This document shows, in pieces, positions 9,039-16,237 of a stretch of 39,888 bases of DNA (position 1 is its first letter; each line of letters begins with the position of its first letter). Location: the NCBI GenBank assembly GCA_030698405.1, contig JAUYMU010000104.1, forward strand, positions 1 to 39,888, written 5' to 3'. The position numbers and the translations under genes were made by a program. This DNA is from Bacteroidota bacterium. GTDB taxonomy: Bacteria; Bacteroidota; Bacteroidia; Bacteroidales; Prolixibacteraceae. Below the pieces are notes generated by a model. That model searched no databases and was not told the DNA's origin. It was given only the letters and a program-made list of their open reading frames with translations.

Positions 9039-9110
9039 ATGACACGATTTAATAACATTTCCCTTCTAGGTCTCATTATCGGTATTCTCCTAATTTGGAT
9101 GCACGACTGA
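9039..9110 (+). CDS. Leu/Ile-rich leader peptide of the leu operon attenuator
   Basis: A 23-residue frame, ATG 9039 to TGA 9108-9110, contains the core LLGLIIGILLI. Five Leu and five Ile make up ten of 23 residues, and there is no Val. The content matches the end products of the operon behind it: leucine, and isoleucine if the second synthase makes citramalate. The stop codon overlaps an antiterminator strand and is followed 32 bases later by an intrinsic terminator, so ribosome position can decide the RNA fold. The peptide itself probably has no function beyond being translated. The frame is short, but composition, position and hairpins agree. Confidence 0.8.
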   Translation: MTRFNNISLLGLIIGILLIWMHD

Positions 9111-9155
9111 GAATGATATGGGTAAAACTATAAAGCTTAACAAAAAGCCATTCTC
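9084..9155 (+). promoter_or_regulatory. Attenuator pause/antiterminator segments (1:2 and 2:3)
   Basis: Segment 1, ATTCTC (9084-9089, Ile-Leu codons of the leader), can pair with GAGAAT (9109-9114). Segment 2, GAGAATG (9109-9115, overlapping the TGA stop), pairs perfectly over 7 bp with CATTCTC (9149-9155), which is the left arm of the terminator. A ribosome that finishes the leader would cover segment 2 and let the terminator form. A ribosome stalled at Leu or Ile codons would leave it free to form the antiterminator. The pairings are visible in the sequence; the mechanism is inferred from classical amino-acid attenuation. Confidence 0.7.
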
Positions 9156-9176
9156 AATAAAGGGGATGGCTTTTTT
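9142..9176 (+). terminator. Attenuator terminator before leuA
   Basis: AAAAAGCCATTCTC (9142-9155) pairs with GGGGATGGCTTTTTT (9162-9176), with two G-U pairs and a six-base loop, and ends in a run of six T. This is a strong intrinsic terminator between the leader peptide and leuA. Confidence 0.85.
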
Positions 9177-9180
9177 CATT

Positions 9181-9224
9181 AGCCCCCTCTAAATCTCCCC
9201 CAAGGGAGAGACTTAAAAAAGGCT
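9181..9224 (-). repeat. G/C-rich intergenic repeat, copy R1
   Basis: A C-rich arm, a small hairpin TCTCCC/GGGAGA (9194-9199, 9204-9209) and an outer AGCC/GGCT. On the minus strand it follows the pattern TTTAAG...CTCCC...GGGAG...GGGGGCT shared with copies R2 to R7. It forms a convergent inverted pair with R2 (9270-9310). Confidence 0.65.
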
Positions 9225-9269
9225 GAAATTAAACAAATTAAGAGGTTATATTGAAAAATCGTAATGCCT

Positions 9270-9310
9270 TTTAAAGCCCCCTCTTGTGGAGGGGGTTGGG
9301 GGAGGCTTCT
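9270..9310 (+). repeat. G/C-rich intergenic repeat, copy R2, before leuA
   Basis: CCCCCTC (9277-9283) pairs with GAGGGGG (9289-9295), followed by GGGGGAGGCTT ending at 9308, 16 bases before the leuA ATG. Together with R1 it makes an inverted pair around a 45-base spacer. Confidence 0.7.
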
Positions 9311-9323
9311 AAAAACAAATAAA

Positions 9324-10844
9324 ATGAGCGACAGATTGTACATTTTTGACACGACTTTGCGTGATGGTGAGCAGGTTCCGGGTTGTCAGTTGAACACCGT
9401 CGAGAAGATTGAGGTAGCAAGGGCTTTGGAAGAATTGGGCGTTGATGTGATCGAAGCCGGATTCCCCATTTCGAGCCCCGGCGATTTCAATTCAGTAGTT
9501 GAAATATCAAAAGCGGTTACATGGCCAACCATTTGTGCCCTTACCCGCGCAGTTGAAAAAGACATTGATGTGGCTGCCGAAGCACTCAAATTTGCCAGGA
9601 AAGGCCGCATCCACACAGGTATCGGAACTTCTTTTTATCACATTCATTACAAACTGAACTCCAATCAGGATGAAATTATTGAACGTGCCATCGCGGCGGT
9701 GAAATATGCCAAAAAGTATGTGGAGGACGTTGAGTTCTATGCTGAAGATGCCGGTCGTACCGAAAACGAATACCTTGCCCGTGTGGTTGAGGCGGTTATC
9801 AAAGCCGGTGCAACGGTGGTAAATATACCGGACACAACTGGATACACGATGCCGCACGAATTTGGCGCCAAAATCAAATACCTGATCGACAACGTGCCAA
9901 ACGTTCACAAGGCAATTTTATCGACCCATTGTCACAACGATTTGGGAATGGCTACCGCCAACAGTATTGCTGGAATCATGAACGGAGCACGTCAGGTGGA
10001 GGTTACCATGAACGGAATTGGCGAACGCGCCGGAAATACTTCCCTTGAAGAAGTGGTGATGATCCTGAAAAGCCGTTATGCGATTTTGAATATCGACACC
10101 AACATCAACACCAAAAATATTTACAAGACCAGCCGTTTGGTTTCGAACCTGATGAACATGCCGGTTCAGCCAAACAAAGCCATTGTAGGCCGCAACGCTT
10201 TCGCACATTCCTCCGGAATTCATCAGGACGGTGTGTTGAAAAACCGCGAAAACTACGAAATTATGGATCCTGCTGATGTGGGTATCAACGAATCGAGCAT
10301 CGTGCTGACTGCCCGTAGCGGACGTGCTGCATTGCGCCACCGTCTGGAATTAATGGGTTTCGAACTTGATAAGGAAAAACTGGACGAAGTTTACGATAAA
10401 TTTGTAAAACTGGCCGATAAGAAAAAAGACATCAAAGACGACGATGTAGCCGCGCTGTTGGGCGATGTAACCCAGAAAGAGCGCCGTGTGAAACTTGATT
10501 TCCTTCAGGTGGTTACCGGAAAAGGCTTGGTGCCGATTGCCAATGTCCGCCTGAATATAGCCGGTGAAATTCTGGATGCCACAGCTTCAGGAAACGGACC
10601 GGTTGACGCAGCGCTGAAAGCAGTGAAGAAAATCATTCACCGCAAAGTGGTGCTGGAAGAATTCCTGATTCAGGCAATTACCCATGGAAGCGACGATTTG
10701 GGAAAAGTGCACATGCAGGTGAAATTTGAAGACAACATTTTCCACGGATTTGGTGCCAACACTGACATCATCACCGCATCGGTTGAAGCCTTCCTGGACG
10801 CGATCAATAAAATTCCGGGCGGAACCAGAGCAAAGAGCGAGTAG
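9324..10844 (+). CDS. leuA: 2-isopropylmalate synthase LeuA
   Basis: Condenses acetyl-CoA with 2-oxoisovalerate, the first committed step of leucine synthesis. The 506-aa protein has the HMGL-like TIM barrel with DTTLRDGEQ near residue 10, the metal-binding HCHNDLG, and GNTSLEEVV. Its C-terminal LeuA regulatory/dimer domain (about 365-500) has the [12 protein letters not shown] segment that in the family carries leucine feedback inhibition. The length is normal. The open frame extends 20 codons upstream, but those codons lie in a G-rich repeat (R2), and the conserved N-terminus [11 protein letters not shown] fixes ATG 9324. It is the first structural gene behind the Leu/Ile attenuator, so transcription is probably controlled by charged tRNA-Leu/Ile levels. 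Confidence 0.95.
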   Translation: MSDRLYIFDTTLRDGEQVPGCQLNTVEKIEVARALEELGVDVIEAGFPISSPGDFNSVVEISKAVTWPTICALTRAVEKDIDVAAEALKFARKGRIHTGIGTSFYHIHYKLNSNQDEIIERAIAAVKYAKKYVEDVEFYAEDAGRTENEYLARVVEAVIKAGATVVNIPDTTGYTMPHEFGAKIKYLIDNVPNVHKAILSTHCHNDLGMATANSIAGIMNGARQVEVTMNGIGERAGNTSLEEVVMILKSRYAILNIDTNINTKNIYKTSRLVSNLMNMPVQPNKAIVGRNAFAHSSGIHQDGVLKNRENYEIMDPADVGINESSIVLTARSGRAALRHRLELMGFELDKEKLDEVYDKFVKLADKKKDIKDDDVAALLGDVTQKERRVKLDFLQVVTGKGLVPIANVRLNIAGEILDATASGNGPVDAALKAVKKIIHRKVVLEEFLIQAITHGSDDLGKVHMQVKFEDNIFHGFGANTDIITASVEAFLDAINKIPGGTRAKSE

Positions 10845-10964
10845 GAGGACAAGTCGCAGTCGCAGTTTTCAGTCTCAAAAAGGTGCAGGGTTAATCATGT
10901 ATGATCAGCCTTGATCTAAAAAACGAAAACTGAAAAACTTAATATCGAAGCGATCTATCCTTTG

Positions 10965-10984
10965 CCGTTGGCTTTAGCCAACGG
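10965..10984. repeat. Perfect hairpin CCGTTGGCT/AGCCAACGG
   Basis: CCGTTGGCT (10965-10973) and AGCCAACGG (10976-10984) pair completely around TT. There is no T tract, so it is more likely a dispersed palindromic repeat than a terminator. Confidence 0.6.
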
Positions 10985-11007
10985 ACAAAATTTACAACAA
11001 AAGAAGT

Positions 11008-11053
11008 CGTCCGAAGTAAAATGATACACAAAACCAAAATGTTCTTTCGGACG
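11008..11053. repeat. Inverted repeat CGTCCGAA/TTCGGACG
   Basis: CGTCCGAA (11008-11015) and TTCGGACG (11046-11053) are perfect inverted copies 30 bases apart, directly after the 10965 hairpin. Confidence 0.5.
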
Positions 11054-11114
11054 GAACGGAAATAACCTCCGGAAATGAGGATATAAAAATTAAAATAAAT
11101 CATTATCGCAGCGC

Positions 11115-11155
11115 CAACTCCCCTCTTTTTTTGTGAGGGGTTGGGGGTGAGGCCT
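11115..11155 (+). repeat. G/C-rich intergenic repeat, copy R3, before leuC
   Basis: CCCCTC (11120-11125) pairs with GAGGGG (11135-11140), followed by TTGGGGGTGAGGCCT ending at 11155, 14 bases before the leuC ATG. No inverted partner was found upstream, unlike the other copies. Confidence 0.65.
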
Positions 11156-11168
11156 ATAACAAATAATA

Positions 11169-12569
11169 ATGGAAGCAAAAACTTTATTCGACAAAATTTG
11201 GGATTCGCACGTGGTGAAAGAGGTGGAAGGCGGCCCAAGTGTTTTATACATCGATCTGCATTTAATTCACGAAGTAACCAGCCCGGTGGCATTTCTTGGA
11301 CTTGATAAACGTGGATTGAAAGTGCTTCGTCCGGAGAAAACTGTTGCCACTCCCGACCACAACGTTCCAACCATCGATCAGCACCTGAGTATCAAAGACG
11401 AAATGTCGCGCAATCAGGTTGAAATGCTGAAGAAAAATTGCGCCAATCATGGCATTGTTTATCATGGATTGGGAAGCGAGGGCCACGGAGTGGTTCATAT
11501 CATTGGTCCTGAAATGGGTTTAACCAAACCGGGAATGACCATCGTTTGCGGCGATAGCCATACTTCAACGCACGGCGCTTTCGGAGCAATCGCTTTTGGA
11601 ATAGGCACCAGCGAAGTTGAAATGGTATTCGCGAGTCAATGCGTTATGCAACCGAAACCAAAGAAAATGCGCATTTCGGTGAACGGTGAACTAAACAAAG
11701 GTGTAACTGCCAAAGACGTTGCCTTATACGTTATCGCTCAGATTTCAACTTCAGGAGGAACCGGACATTTTGTGGAATTTGCCGGAACAGCCATCGAAAG
11801 TTTATCGATGGAAGGCCGCATGACGCTTTGCAACATGAGCATCGAATGTGGTGCTCGTGGCGGAATGATTGCTCCTGACCAAACTACTTTCGAATACGTT
11901 AAAGGCCGTCAGTTTGCGCCAAAAGGCGCCGATTGGGATACCGCTTTGGCATACTGGAAAACGTTGAAATCGGATGATGGTGCTGTTTTCGATACTGAAT
12001 ATTTCTATGATGCAGCCAATATTGAGCCGATGATTACATTCGGAACCAATCCCGGAATGGGAATTGGCATTTCTCAATATGTGCCAAACAGCAATAAACT
12101 GACAGGAAGCGATAAGCTGACCTACGAAAAATCGCTGAAATACATGGGCTACGATCAGGGCGAAAAAATGATTGGCAAGAAAATCGACTATGTTTTCGTT
12201 GGAAGTTGCACCAATGGCCGGATTGAAGACTTTCGTGCTTTTGCCGGTTTTGTGAAAGGAAAGAAAAAAGCTGATAATGTGACTGCCTGGATTGTTCCCG
12301 GATCGCGTGCTGTTGAGAAACAAATTATTGCTGAAGGTTTGGTGGAAATCCTGAATGCTGCCGGTTTCGAGCTGCGTCAGCCCGGATGTTCAGCTTGTCT
12401 GGCAATGAACGACGATAAAATTCCTGAAGGAAAATATTCAGTTTCTACCTCGAACCGCAACTTCGAAGGCCGTCAGGGACCAGGCGCCCGCACATTGCTC
12501 GCCAGTCCGCTCACCGCCGCCGCTGCTGCCGTATCAGGAAGGATTACTGACCCGAGAGAGTTTCTTTAG
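11169..12569 (+). CDS. leuC: 3-isopropylmalate dehydratase large subunit LeuC
   Basis: Aconitase-family large subunit (466 aa) that, with LeuD, isomerises 2- to 3-isopropylmalate and, in the citramalate route, citramalate to methylmalate. The [4Fe-4S] ligands are visible: Cys347 in GSCTNGR, and Cys407 and Cys410 in [10 protein letters not shown]. The substrate-site motif [13 protein letters not shown] is at about 128-140. The length is normal. ATG 11169 starts right after an A-rich stretch downstream of repeat R3. It lies between leuA and leuD in the usual Bacteroidales order. Confidence 0.96.
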   Translation: MEAKTLFDKIWDSHVVKEVEGGPSVLYIDLHLIHEVTSPVAFLGLDKRGLKVLRPEKTVATPDHNVPTIDQHLSIKDEMSRNQVEMLKKNCANHGIVYHGLGSEGHGVVHIIGPEMGLTKPGMTIVCGDSHTSTHGAFGAIAFGIGTSEVEMVFASQCVMQPKPKKMRISVNGELNKGVTAKDVALYVIAQISTSGGTGHFVEFAGTAIESLSMEGRMTLCNMSIECGARGGMIAPDQTTFEYVKGRQFAPKGADWDTALAYWKTLKSDDGAVFDTEYFYDAANIEPMITFGTNPGMGIGISQYVPNSNKLTGSDKLTYEKSLKYMGYDQGEKMIGKKIDYVFVGSCTNGRIEDFRAFAGFVKGKKKADNVTAWIVPGSRAVEKQIIAEGLVEILNAAGFELRQPGCSACLAMNDDKIPEGKYSVSTSNRNFEGRQGPGARTLLASPLTAAAAAVSGRITDPREFL

Positions 12570-12598
12570 GAAGCTTGGGTAGAATATTTACTATAGTT

Positions 12599-12788
12599 CA
12601 ACCCCTTCAGGGTTGTTGATACTTTGGTTCCGTTTTCCGTCCCGATAAATCGGGGCGGTTATTCAAATTAAATCCTTTCAGGATTTTTACGAAGCAAAAG
12701 TCCGAAGGACTTAAATCTGAATAACCGCCGGTGAAACCGGTGGAAAACCATACAGATAGAGGTTTTGGAACCCCGAAGTGGGTTCAAT
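12599..12788. repeat. Multi-hairpin intergenic repeat Q1, before leuD
   Basis: About 190 bases made of stacked hairpins: AAATCCT/AGGATTT (12670-12686), AAGTCC/GGACTT (12698-12712) and CCGCCGGT/ACCGGTGG (12725-12743, loop GAA). An inverted pair CGGTTATTCA (12656-12665) with TGAATAACCG (12718-12727) encloses the first two. The core ATAACCGC...TGG and the AAATCCT stem recur in Q2 (15165-15257). Confidence 0.65.
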
Positions 12789-12830
12789 GTTGATTGAAAA
12801 TGTTTTTCAGACGGATAAAAATTTAATCTC

Positions 12831-13442
12831 ATGAGTTACGATAAATTTACAACATTAACATCGCCGGCAGTTCCGCTGCCAATTGAAAATATTGATACTG
12901 ACCAGATTATTCCGGCCCGATTCCTGAAAGCCGTTGAACGCAAAGGTTTTGGCGATAATCTTTTCCGCGACTGGCGTTACGATAAAAGCAACCAGCCAAT
13001 TGCCGATTTTCCGCTGAATCAATCGAAATATTCAGGAAAAATACTGGTTGGAGGTAAAAACTTCGGAAGTGGTTCGAGCCGCGAACACGCAACCTGGGCA
13101 GTATATGACTATGGTTTCCGCGTGGTGGTGTCGAGCTTTTTTGCCGATATTTTTCAGGGAAATGCCCTGAACAGTGGCATCCTTCCTGTGGTGGTTTCTC
13201 CTGAATTTCTAGAGAAAATATTTGCCACCATCGAAGTAGATAACAATTCACAGTTTGAGGTTGATCTTCAGAATCAGAAATTCACCATTAAAGCAACCGG
13301 CGAATCGGCTGATTTTACAATCAACCCATACAAAAAACATTGTTTGGCAAACGGGCTCGATGATATCGACTATTTGGTAGATATGAAAGAAGAGATCGCT
13401 GCGTTTGAGGCCTCCCCCCATCCCTCCTTCAGAGGGGCTTAA
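12831..13442 (+). CDS. leuD: 3-isopropylmalate dehydratase small subunit LeuD
   Basis: Swivel-domain small subunit (203 aa) partnering LeuC. The family motif [18 protein letters not shown] is clear at about residues 79-96, with [13 protein letters not shown] near 22-34. The last ten residues ([10 protein letters not shown]) are encoded by G-rich repeat R4, which also supplies the TAA stop. The natural end was probably near [10 protein letters not shown]. The extension is short and beyond the folded domain, so activity is likely retained. The start ATG 12831 is preceded by repeat Q1. Confidence 0.95.
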   Translation: MSYDKFTTLTSPAVPLPIENIDTDQIIPARFLKAVERKGFGDNLFRDWRYDKSNQPIADFPLNQSKYSGKILVGGKNFGSGSSREHATWAVYDYGFRVVVSSFFADIFQGNALNSGILPVVVSPEFLEKIFATIEVDNNSQFEVDLQNQKFTIKATGESADFTINPYKKHCLANGLDDIDYLVDMKEEIAAFEASPHPSFRGA

Positions 13443-13445
13443 GGA
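13408..13445 (-). repeat. G/C-rich intergenic repeat, copy R4, overlapping the end of leuD
   Basis: Same family as R1 to R7 in reverse orientation. It has a small stem CCCTC/GAGGG (13422-13426, 13432-13436). Its first 35 bases are translated as the C-terminus of LeuD. It faces R5 across a 40-base spacer. Confidence 0.65.
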
Positions 13446-13485
13446 AGCAATGTTCTTGAGAAATGACTTCATTTTGCATTTTGCC

Positions 13486-13523
13486 TTTTTAAGCCCCTCC
13501 CTGTGGAGGGGTTGGGGAGGCTG
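13486..13523 (+). repeat. G/C-rich intergenic repeat, copy R5, before the citramalate-synthase-like gene
   Basis: CCCCTCC (13494-13500) pairs with GGAGGGG (13505-13511), followed by TTGGGGAGGCT ending at 13522, 17 bases before ATG 13539. It is the inverted partner of R4. Confidence 0.7.
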
Positions 13524-13538
13524 TTTAAATTAATTTCT

Positions 13539-15077
13539 ATGACAGGAAAAGTAGTGGAAGTAAAAGATCAGATGCTTAGTATAATGGATACTACGCTGAG
13601 GGATGGTGAACAAACCTCGGGAGTATCGTTTACCGATAAGGAGAAACTGAGCGTTGCAAGGATTCTTCTGGAAGATGTAAAAGTAGATCGTATCGAAATT
13701 GCTTCGGCCAGGGTTTCGGAGGGAGAATTCGCTGCTGCCAAAAGGGTAATGGAATGGGCGAAAGAAAAAGGACGTTTGCACCAGGTCGAAATACTCGGTT
13801 TTGTTGACGGAAAAATTTCACTCGACTGGATCAATTCTGCCGGTGGAAAAGTCCTCAACCTGCTTTGCAAAGGTTCGTACAAACACGTTACCCAGCAACT
13901 GCGCAAAACTCCGGAACAGCATATTGAGGACATCAAAAAATCGATTGCTTATGCCGATGAACTTGGAATACGGGTAAATGTTTATCTGGAAGATTGGTCG
14001 AACGGGATGCGCAACTCTAAAGATTACGTGCATTTTATGGTTGGCGAACTGCTGAAATTGCATATCGACCGCATCATGTTGCCCGATACACTTGGTATTC
14101 TCGATCCGGATGAAACCTACGATTACTGCAAGGAAATGATCGAAACTTTTCCTGAAGCGCGTTTCGATTTTCATGCGCACAACGATTACGATCTGGCTGT
14201 TGGCAATGTCTATCATGCGATCAAGGCTGGTATCCGCTGTGTGCACACAACTGTCAATGGACTGGGAGAACGTGCAGGAAATGCACCACTTTCGAGCGTG
14301 ATTGCAACTGTGAAAGATCACCTGAAAATGCAAACGCTGGTCAACGAAACGATGCTGAACAAAGTCTCACGTTTGGTCGAATCTTTCTCCGGAATTCGTA
14401 TTCCGACCAATAAACCGCTCATCGGTGAATTTGTGTTTACCCAATGTAGCGGAATCCATGCCGATGGCGACAGCAAGAATAACCTGTATTTCAACGATCT
14501 GCTTCCTGAACGCTTTGGCCGTACCCGTGTTTACGCGCTTGGTAAAACTTCAGGAAAAGCAAATATTAAAAACAACCTTGAAGAACTCGGAATTGAACTT
14601 GATCCTGCATCTCTGAAACTGGTTACCGATCGGATCATTGAACTTGGCGACCGCAAAGAAACAGTCACCATTCAGGATCTTCCGTACATTGTTGCCGATG
14701 TGCTGAACGAAGAAAATACCGTGTCGAAAATTAAGCTGGTTAACTACTCTTTGTCACATGCAATGGGATTAAAGCCAACAGCAACAGTCAGTATCATTGT
14801 AAACGACAGTCAGTTTGAAGCAACAGCCGCCGGTGATGGGCAATACGATGCATTTATGAATGCCATTAAATCTATTTACAAGGAAGTTGGCAAAACGCTT
14901 CCGAAGCTGGTTGATTATTCGGTTTCAATTCCTCCGGGCGGAAAAACCGATGCTTTGGTCGAAACGCTCATTACCTGGGAATTGGACCGCGAATTTAAAA
15001 CGCGCGGACTCGACTCCGACCAAACTGCTGCAGCCATCAAAGCAACCTTCAGGATGTTGAATAATCTGGAAAACTAA
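13539..15077 (+). CDS. Citramalate synthase-like / second 2-isopropylmalate synthase-family enzyme
   Basis: A 512-aa HMGL-like TIM-barrel acyltransferase with [14 protein letters not shown] near the N-terminus, the HAHNDYDLAVGN metal/catalytic segment, NGLGERAGNAPL and a C-terminal LeuA-type regulatory domain (ATAAGDGQYDAF). It differs clearly from LeuA upstream. Within the family the HAHNDYDLA-type site and this operon position fit (R)-citramalate synthase, which feeds isoleucine synthesis from pyruvate and acetyl-CoA and then uses LeuCD and LeuB. Isopropylmalate or even homocitrate-type activity cannot be excluded from sequence. GTG 13503 would give a longer frame made of repeat R5, so ATG 13539 is chosen. 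The Ile codons of the operon leader support a role in isoleucine supply. Confidence 0.85.
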   Translation: MTGKVVEVKDQMLSIMDTTLRDGEQTSGVSFTDKEKLSVARILLEDVKVDRIEIASARVSEGEFAAAKRVMEWAKEKGRLHQVEILGFVDGKISLDWINSAGGKVLNLLCKGSYKHVTQQLRKTPEQHIEDIKKSIAYADELGIRVNVYLEDWSNGMRNSKDYVHFMVGELLKLHIDRIMLPDTLGILDPDETYDYCKEMIETFPEARFDFHAHNDYDLAVGNVYHAIKAGIRCVHTTVNGLGERAGNAPLSSVIATVKDHLKMQTLVNETMLNKVSRLVESFSGIRIPTNKPLIGEFVFTQCSGIHADGDSKNNLYFNDLLPERFGRTRVYALGKTSGKANIKNNLEELGIELDPASLKLVTDRIIELGDRKETVTIQDLPYIVADVLNEENTVSKIKLVNYSLSHAMGLKPTATVSIIVNDSQFEATAAGDGQYDAFMNAIKSIYKEVGKTLPKLVDYSVSIPPGGKTDALVETLITWELDREFKTRGLDSDQTAAAIKATFRMLNNLEN

Positions 15078-15081
15078 GAGA

Positions 15082-15116
15082 GTTTCAAGTTCCAGGTTCC
15101 AAGTTTCAAGTTTTGG
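15082..15116 (+). repeat. Imperfect heptamer tandem repeat
   Basis: Five consecutive 7-mers: GTTTCAA, GTTCCAG, GTTCCAA, GTTTCAA, GTTTTGG. This is low-complexity intergenic sequence right after the citramalate-synthase-like stop codon. Confidence 0.5.
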
Positions 15117-15164
15117 TCGCGAGTCGTATGGATATCGAATAACAAATTAGAAAATTTGAACGCG

Positions 15165-15257
15165 AAAAATCCTGAAAGGATTTAATTTCAATAACCGCGG
15201 GTGAAACCCGTGGTATAAAACGAGTGTAAGTCCAGAACCCTGAAAGGGTTCAATACC
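15165..15257. repeat. Multi-hairpin intergenic repeat Q2, before the methyltransferase
   Basis: AAATCCT/AGGATTT (15167-15183, loop GAA), CCGCGGGT/ACCCGTGG (15195-15213, loop GAA) and GAACCCT/AGGGTTC (15235-15251). This is the same family as Q1. One base pair of the GAA-loop stem is swapped (C-G in Q1, G-C in Q2), keeping the fold. Confidence 0.65.
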
Positions 15258-15291
15258 AAATAAATGGTTATATTTTCAGAATATTGAATTA

Positions 15292-16026
15292 ATGATTCCA
15301 CAACCTACAAAATCAACTCCTGAAGCCATTCGTGAGAACTTCGACCAACAGGTTGAACGGTTTTCCAATATTGAAACAGGTCAGTCAACCGCCATTGATT
15401 CGCCATTGTGCATGGAACTGGTTGCACGGTCGGCTGCTTTGCTCAATCCTGATGCCCGACGGGTAATGGATTTAGGTTGTGGCGGCGGAAATTATGCGGT
15501 TAAAGTAACTTCGTTTCTTCCTGAAGTAGATTGCACCTTGATCGACCTAAGCGCGAATATGCTGGCCAAAGCAGAAGACCGGGTTCGTGGAAACATTACC
15601 GGAACTGTAACTACAATTCAGGGTGATTACCGCGACATTGATCTTGGAGAGAGCCTTTACGATGTGATTACCGCCGGTACCACACTCCACCATTTACGCG
15701 AAGACCAGGAATGGGAATCGGTTTTCGGCAAAGTATATAAAGCCCTGAAAACTGGCGGAACATTCTGGATCAACGACATTGTAATCAGCGAAACTGAAGA
15801 AATCAGTCAGTTGATGATGGACGGATGGCTCAGTATATTGCAAAAGCAAATTACTCCTGAAGAAATTGAAATGTACATGGGGCGTTACGAGTCGGAAGAC
15901 ACACCGCGAACATTGAGTTATCAACTGGACTTAATGAAACAAGTCGGATTTTCAGAAACAATGGTTTTGCACAAACATTTTAACTTTGCCGCATTTGGAG
16001 CCAGGAAAGAAAAAAGCCTCCCCTAA
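15292..16026 (+). CDS. Class I SAM-dependent methyltransferase
   Basis: A 244-aa Rossmann-fold methyltransferase. SAM-binding motif I is VMDLGCGGGNYA, the acidic loop is TLIDLSANML, and motif IV-like DVITAGTTLHHL and TGGTFWINDI follow. The substrate is not evident. It sits between the citramalate-synthase-like gene and leuB on the same strand, so it is probably co-transcribed with leucine synthesis. Yeast Tmt1, an unrelated-context methyltransferase, methylates 3-isopropylmalate, so an organic-acid substrate is a conjecture. The stop codon and the last residues (KSLP) fall in G-rich repeat R6. ATG 15292 follows repeat Q2 by about 35 bases. Confidence 0.8.
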   Translation: MIPQPTKSTPEAIRENFDQQVERFSNIETGQSTAIDSPLCMELVARSAALLNPDARRVMDLGCGGGNYAVKVTSFLPEVDCTLIDLSANMLAKAEDRVRGNITGTVTTIQGDYRDIDLGESLYDVITAGTTLHHLREDQEWESVFGKVYKALKTGGTFWINDIVISETEEISQLMMDGWLSILQKQITPEEIEMYMGRYESEDTPRTLSYQLDLMKQVGFSETMVLHKHFNFAAFGARKEKSLP

Positions 16027-16054
16027 ATCCCCTCCGAAGGAGGGGACTTAAAGA
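16012..16054 (-). repeat. G/C-rich intergenic repeat, copy R6, overlapping the methyltransferase stop
   Basis: CCCCTCC (16029-16035) pairs with GGAGGGG (16039-16045) around GAA. The repeat starts inside the last codons of the methyltransferase and contains its TAA. It faces R7 across 127 bases that hold no gene. Confidence 0.7.
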
Positions 16055-16181
16055 GTGCTTCGAATAAAGGTCTTTGTTTTCTTAATTCTTTGCCCGAATT
16101 TACTTCGTCACAATGAAATTTGGTGGCAAGGGAATTTTGAAGCGTTAATAGATGAAAATAAAACGAAAAATGAACGCCTGA

Positions 16182-16229
16182 TTTTTAAGCCTCCCCCCTG
16201 TGGGGGAGGTTTGGAGGGGGCTTTAAAAA
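16182..16229 (+). repeat. G/C-rich intergenic repeat, copy R7, before leuB
   Basis: CCTCCCCC (16190-16197) pairs perfectly with GGGGGAGG (16202-16209), followed by TTTGGAGGGGGCTTT ending near 16224, 14 bases before the leuB ATG. It is the inverted partner of R6. Confidence 0.7.
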
Positions 16230-16237
16230 CCAAAAAT

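Larger units (their letters stand above)
10845..11168. other. 324-base leuA-leuC gap with repeats, no gene
   Basis: No credible coding frame. It holds a CAGTCGCAGTCGCAG-like stretch (10855-10868), the perfect hairpin at 10965-10984, an inverted repeat at 11008-11053 and G-rich repeat R3 at 11115-11155. A minus-strand frame crosses this gap but runs antisense into leuC and has no coding features. Confidence 0.7.

Noticed and set aside
9264-9323. Longer N-terminus of LeuA (20 extra codons)
   Set aside because: These codons are the G-rich repeat R2 translated by chance. The same applies to the upstream extensions of the citramalate-synthase-like gene (13503-13538) and leuB (16055-16237).
10965-10984. 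Hairpin after leuA as an intrinsic terminator
   Set aside because: No T tract follows and the operon continues with leuC; more likely a dispersed palindrome.
10939-11370. 143-codon minus-strand frame across the leuA-leuC gap
   Set aside because: About half is antisense to leuC and the rest crosses hairpin repeats. No domain, no signal and no sensible start context.
15082-15116. Heptamer tandem repeat as a regulatory or replication iteron
   Set aside because: Imperfect copies of low complexity, with no neighbouring replication gene; ordinary intergenic repeat is the simpler reading.
9181-16229. Repeated short G/C-rich units as a CRISPR array
   Set aside because: Units are in both orientations, separated by whole genes, vary in sequence, and lack uniform spacers.
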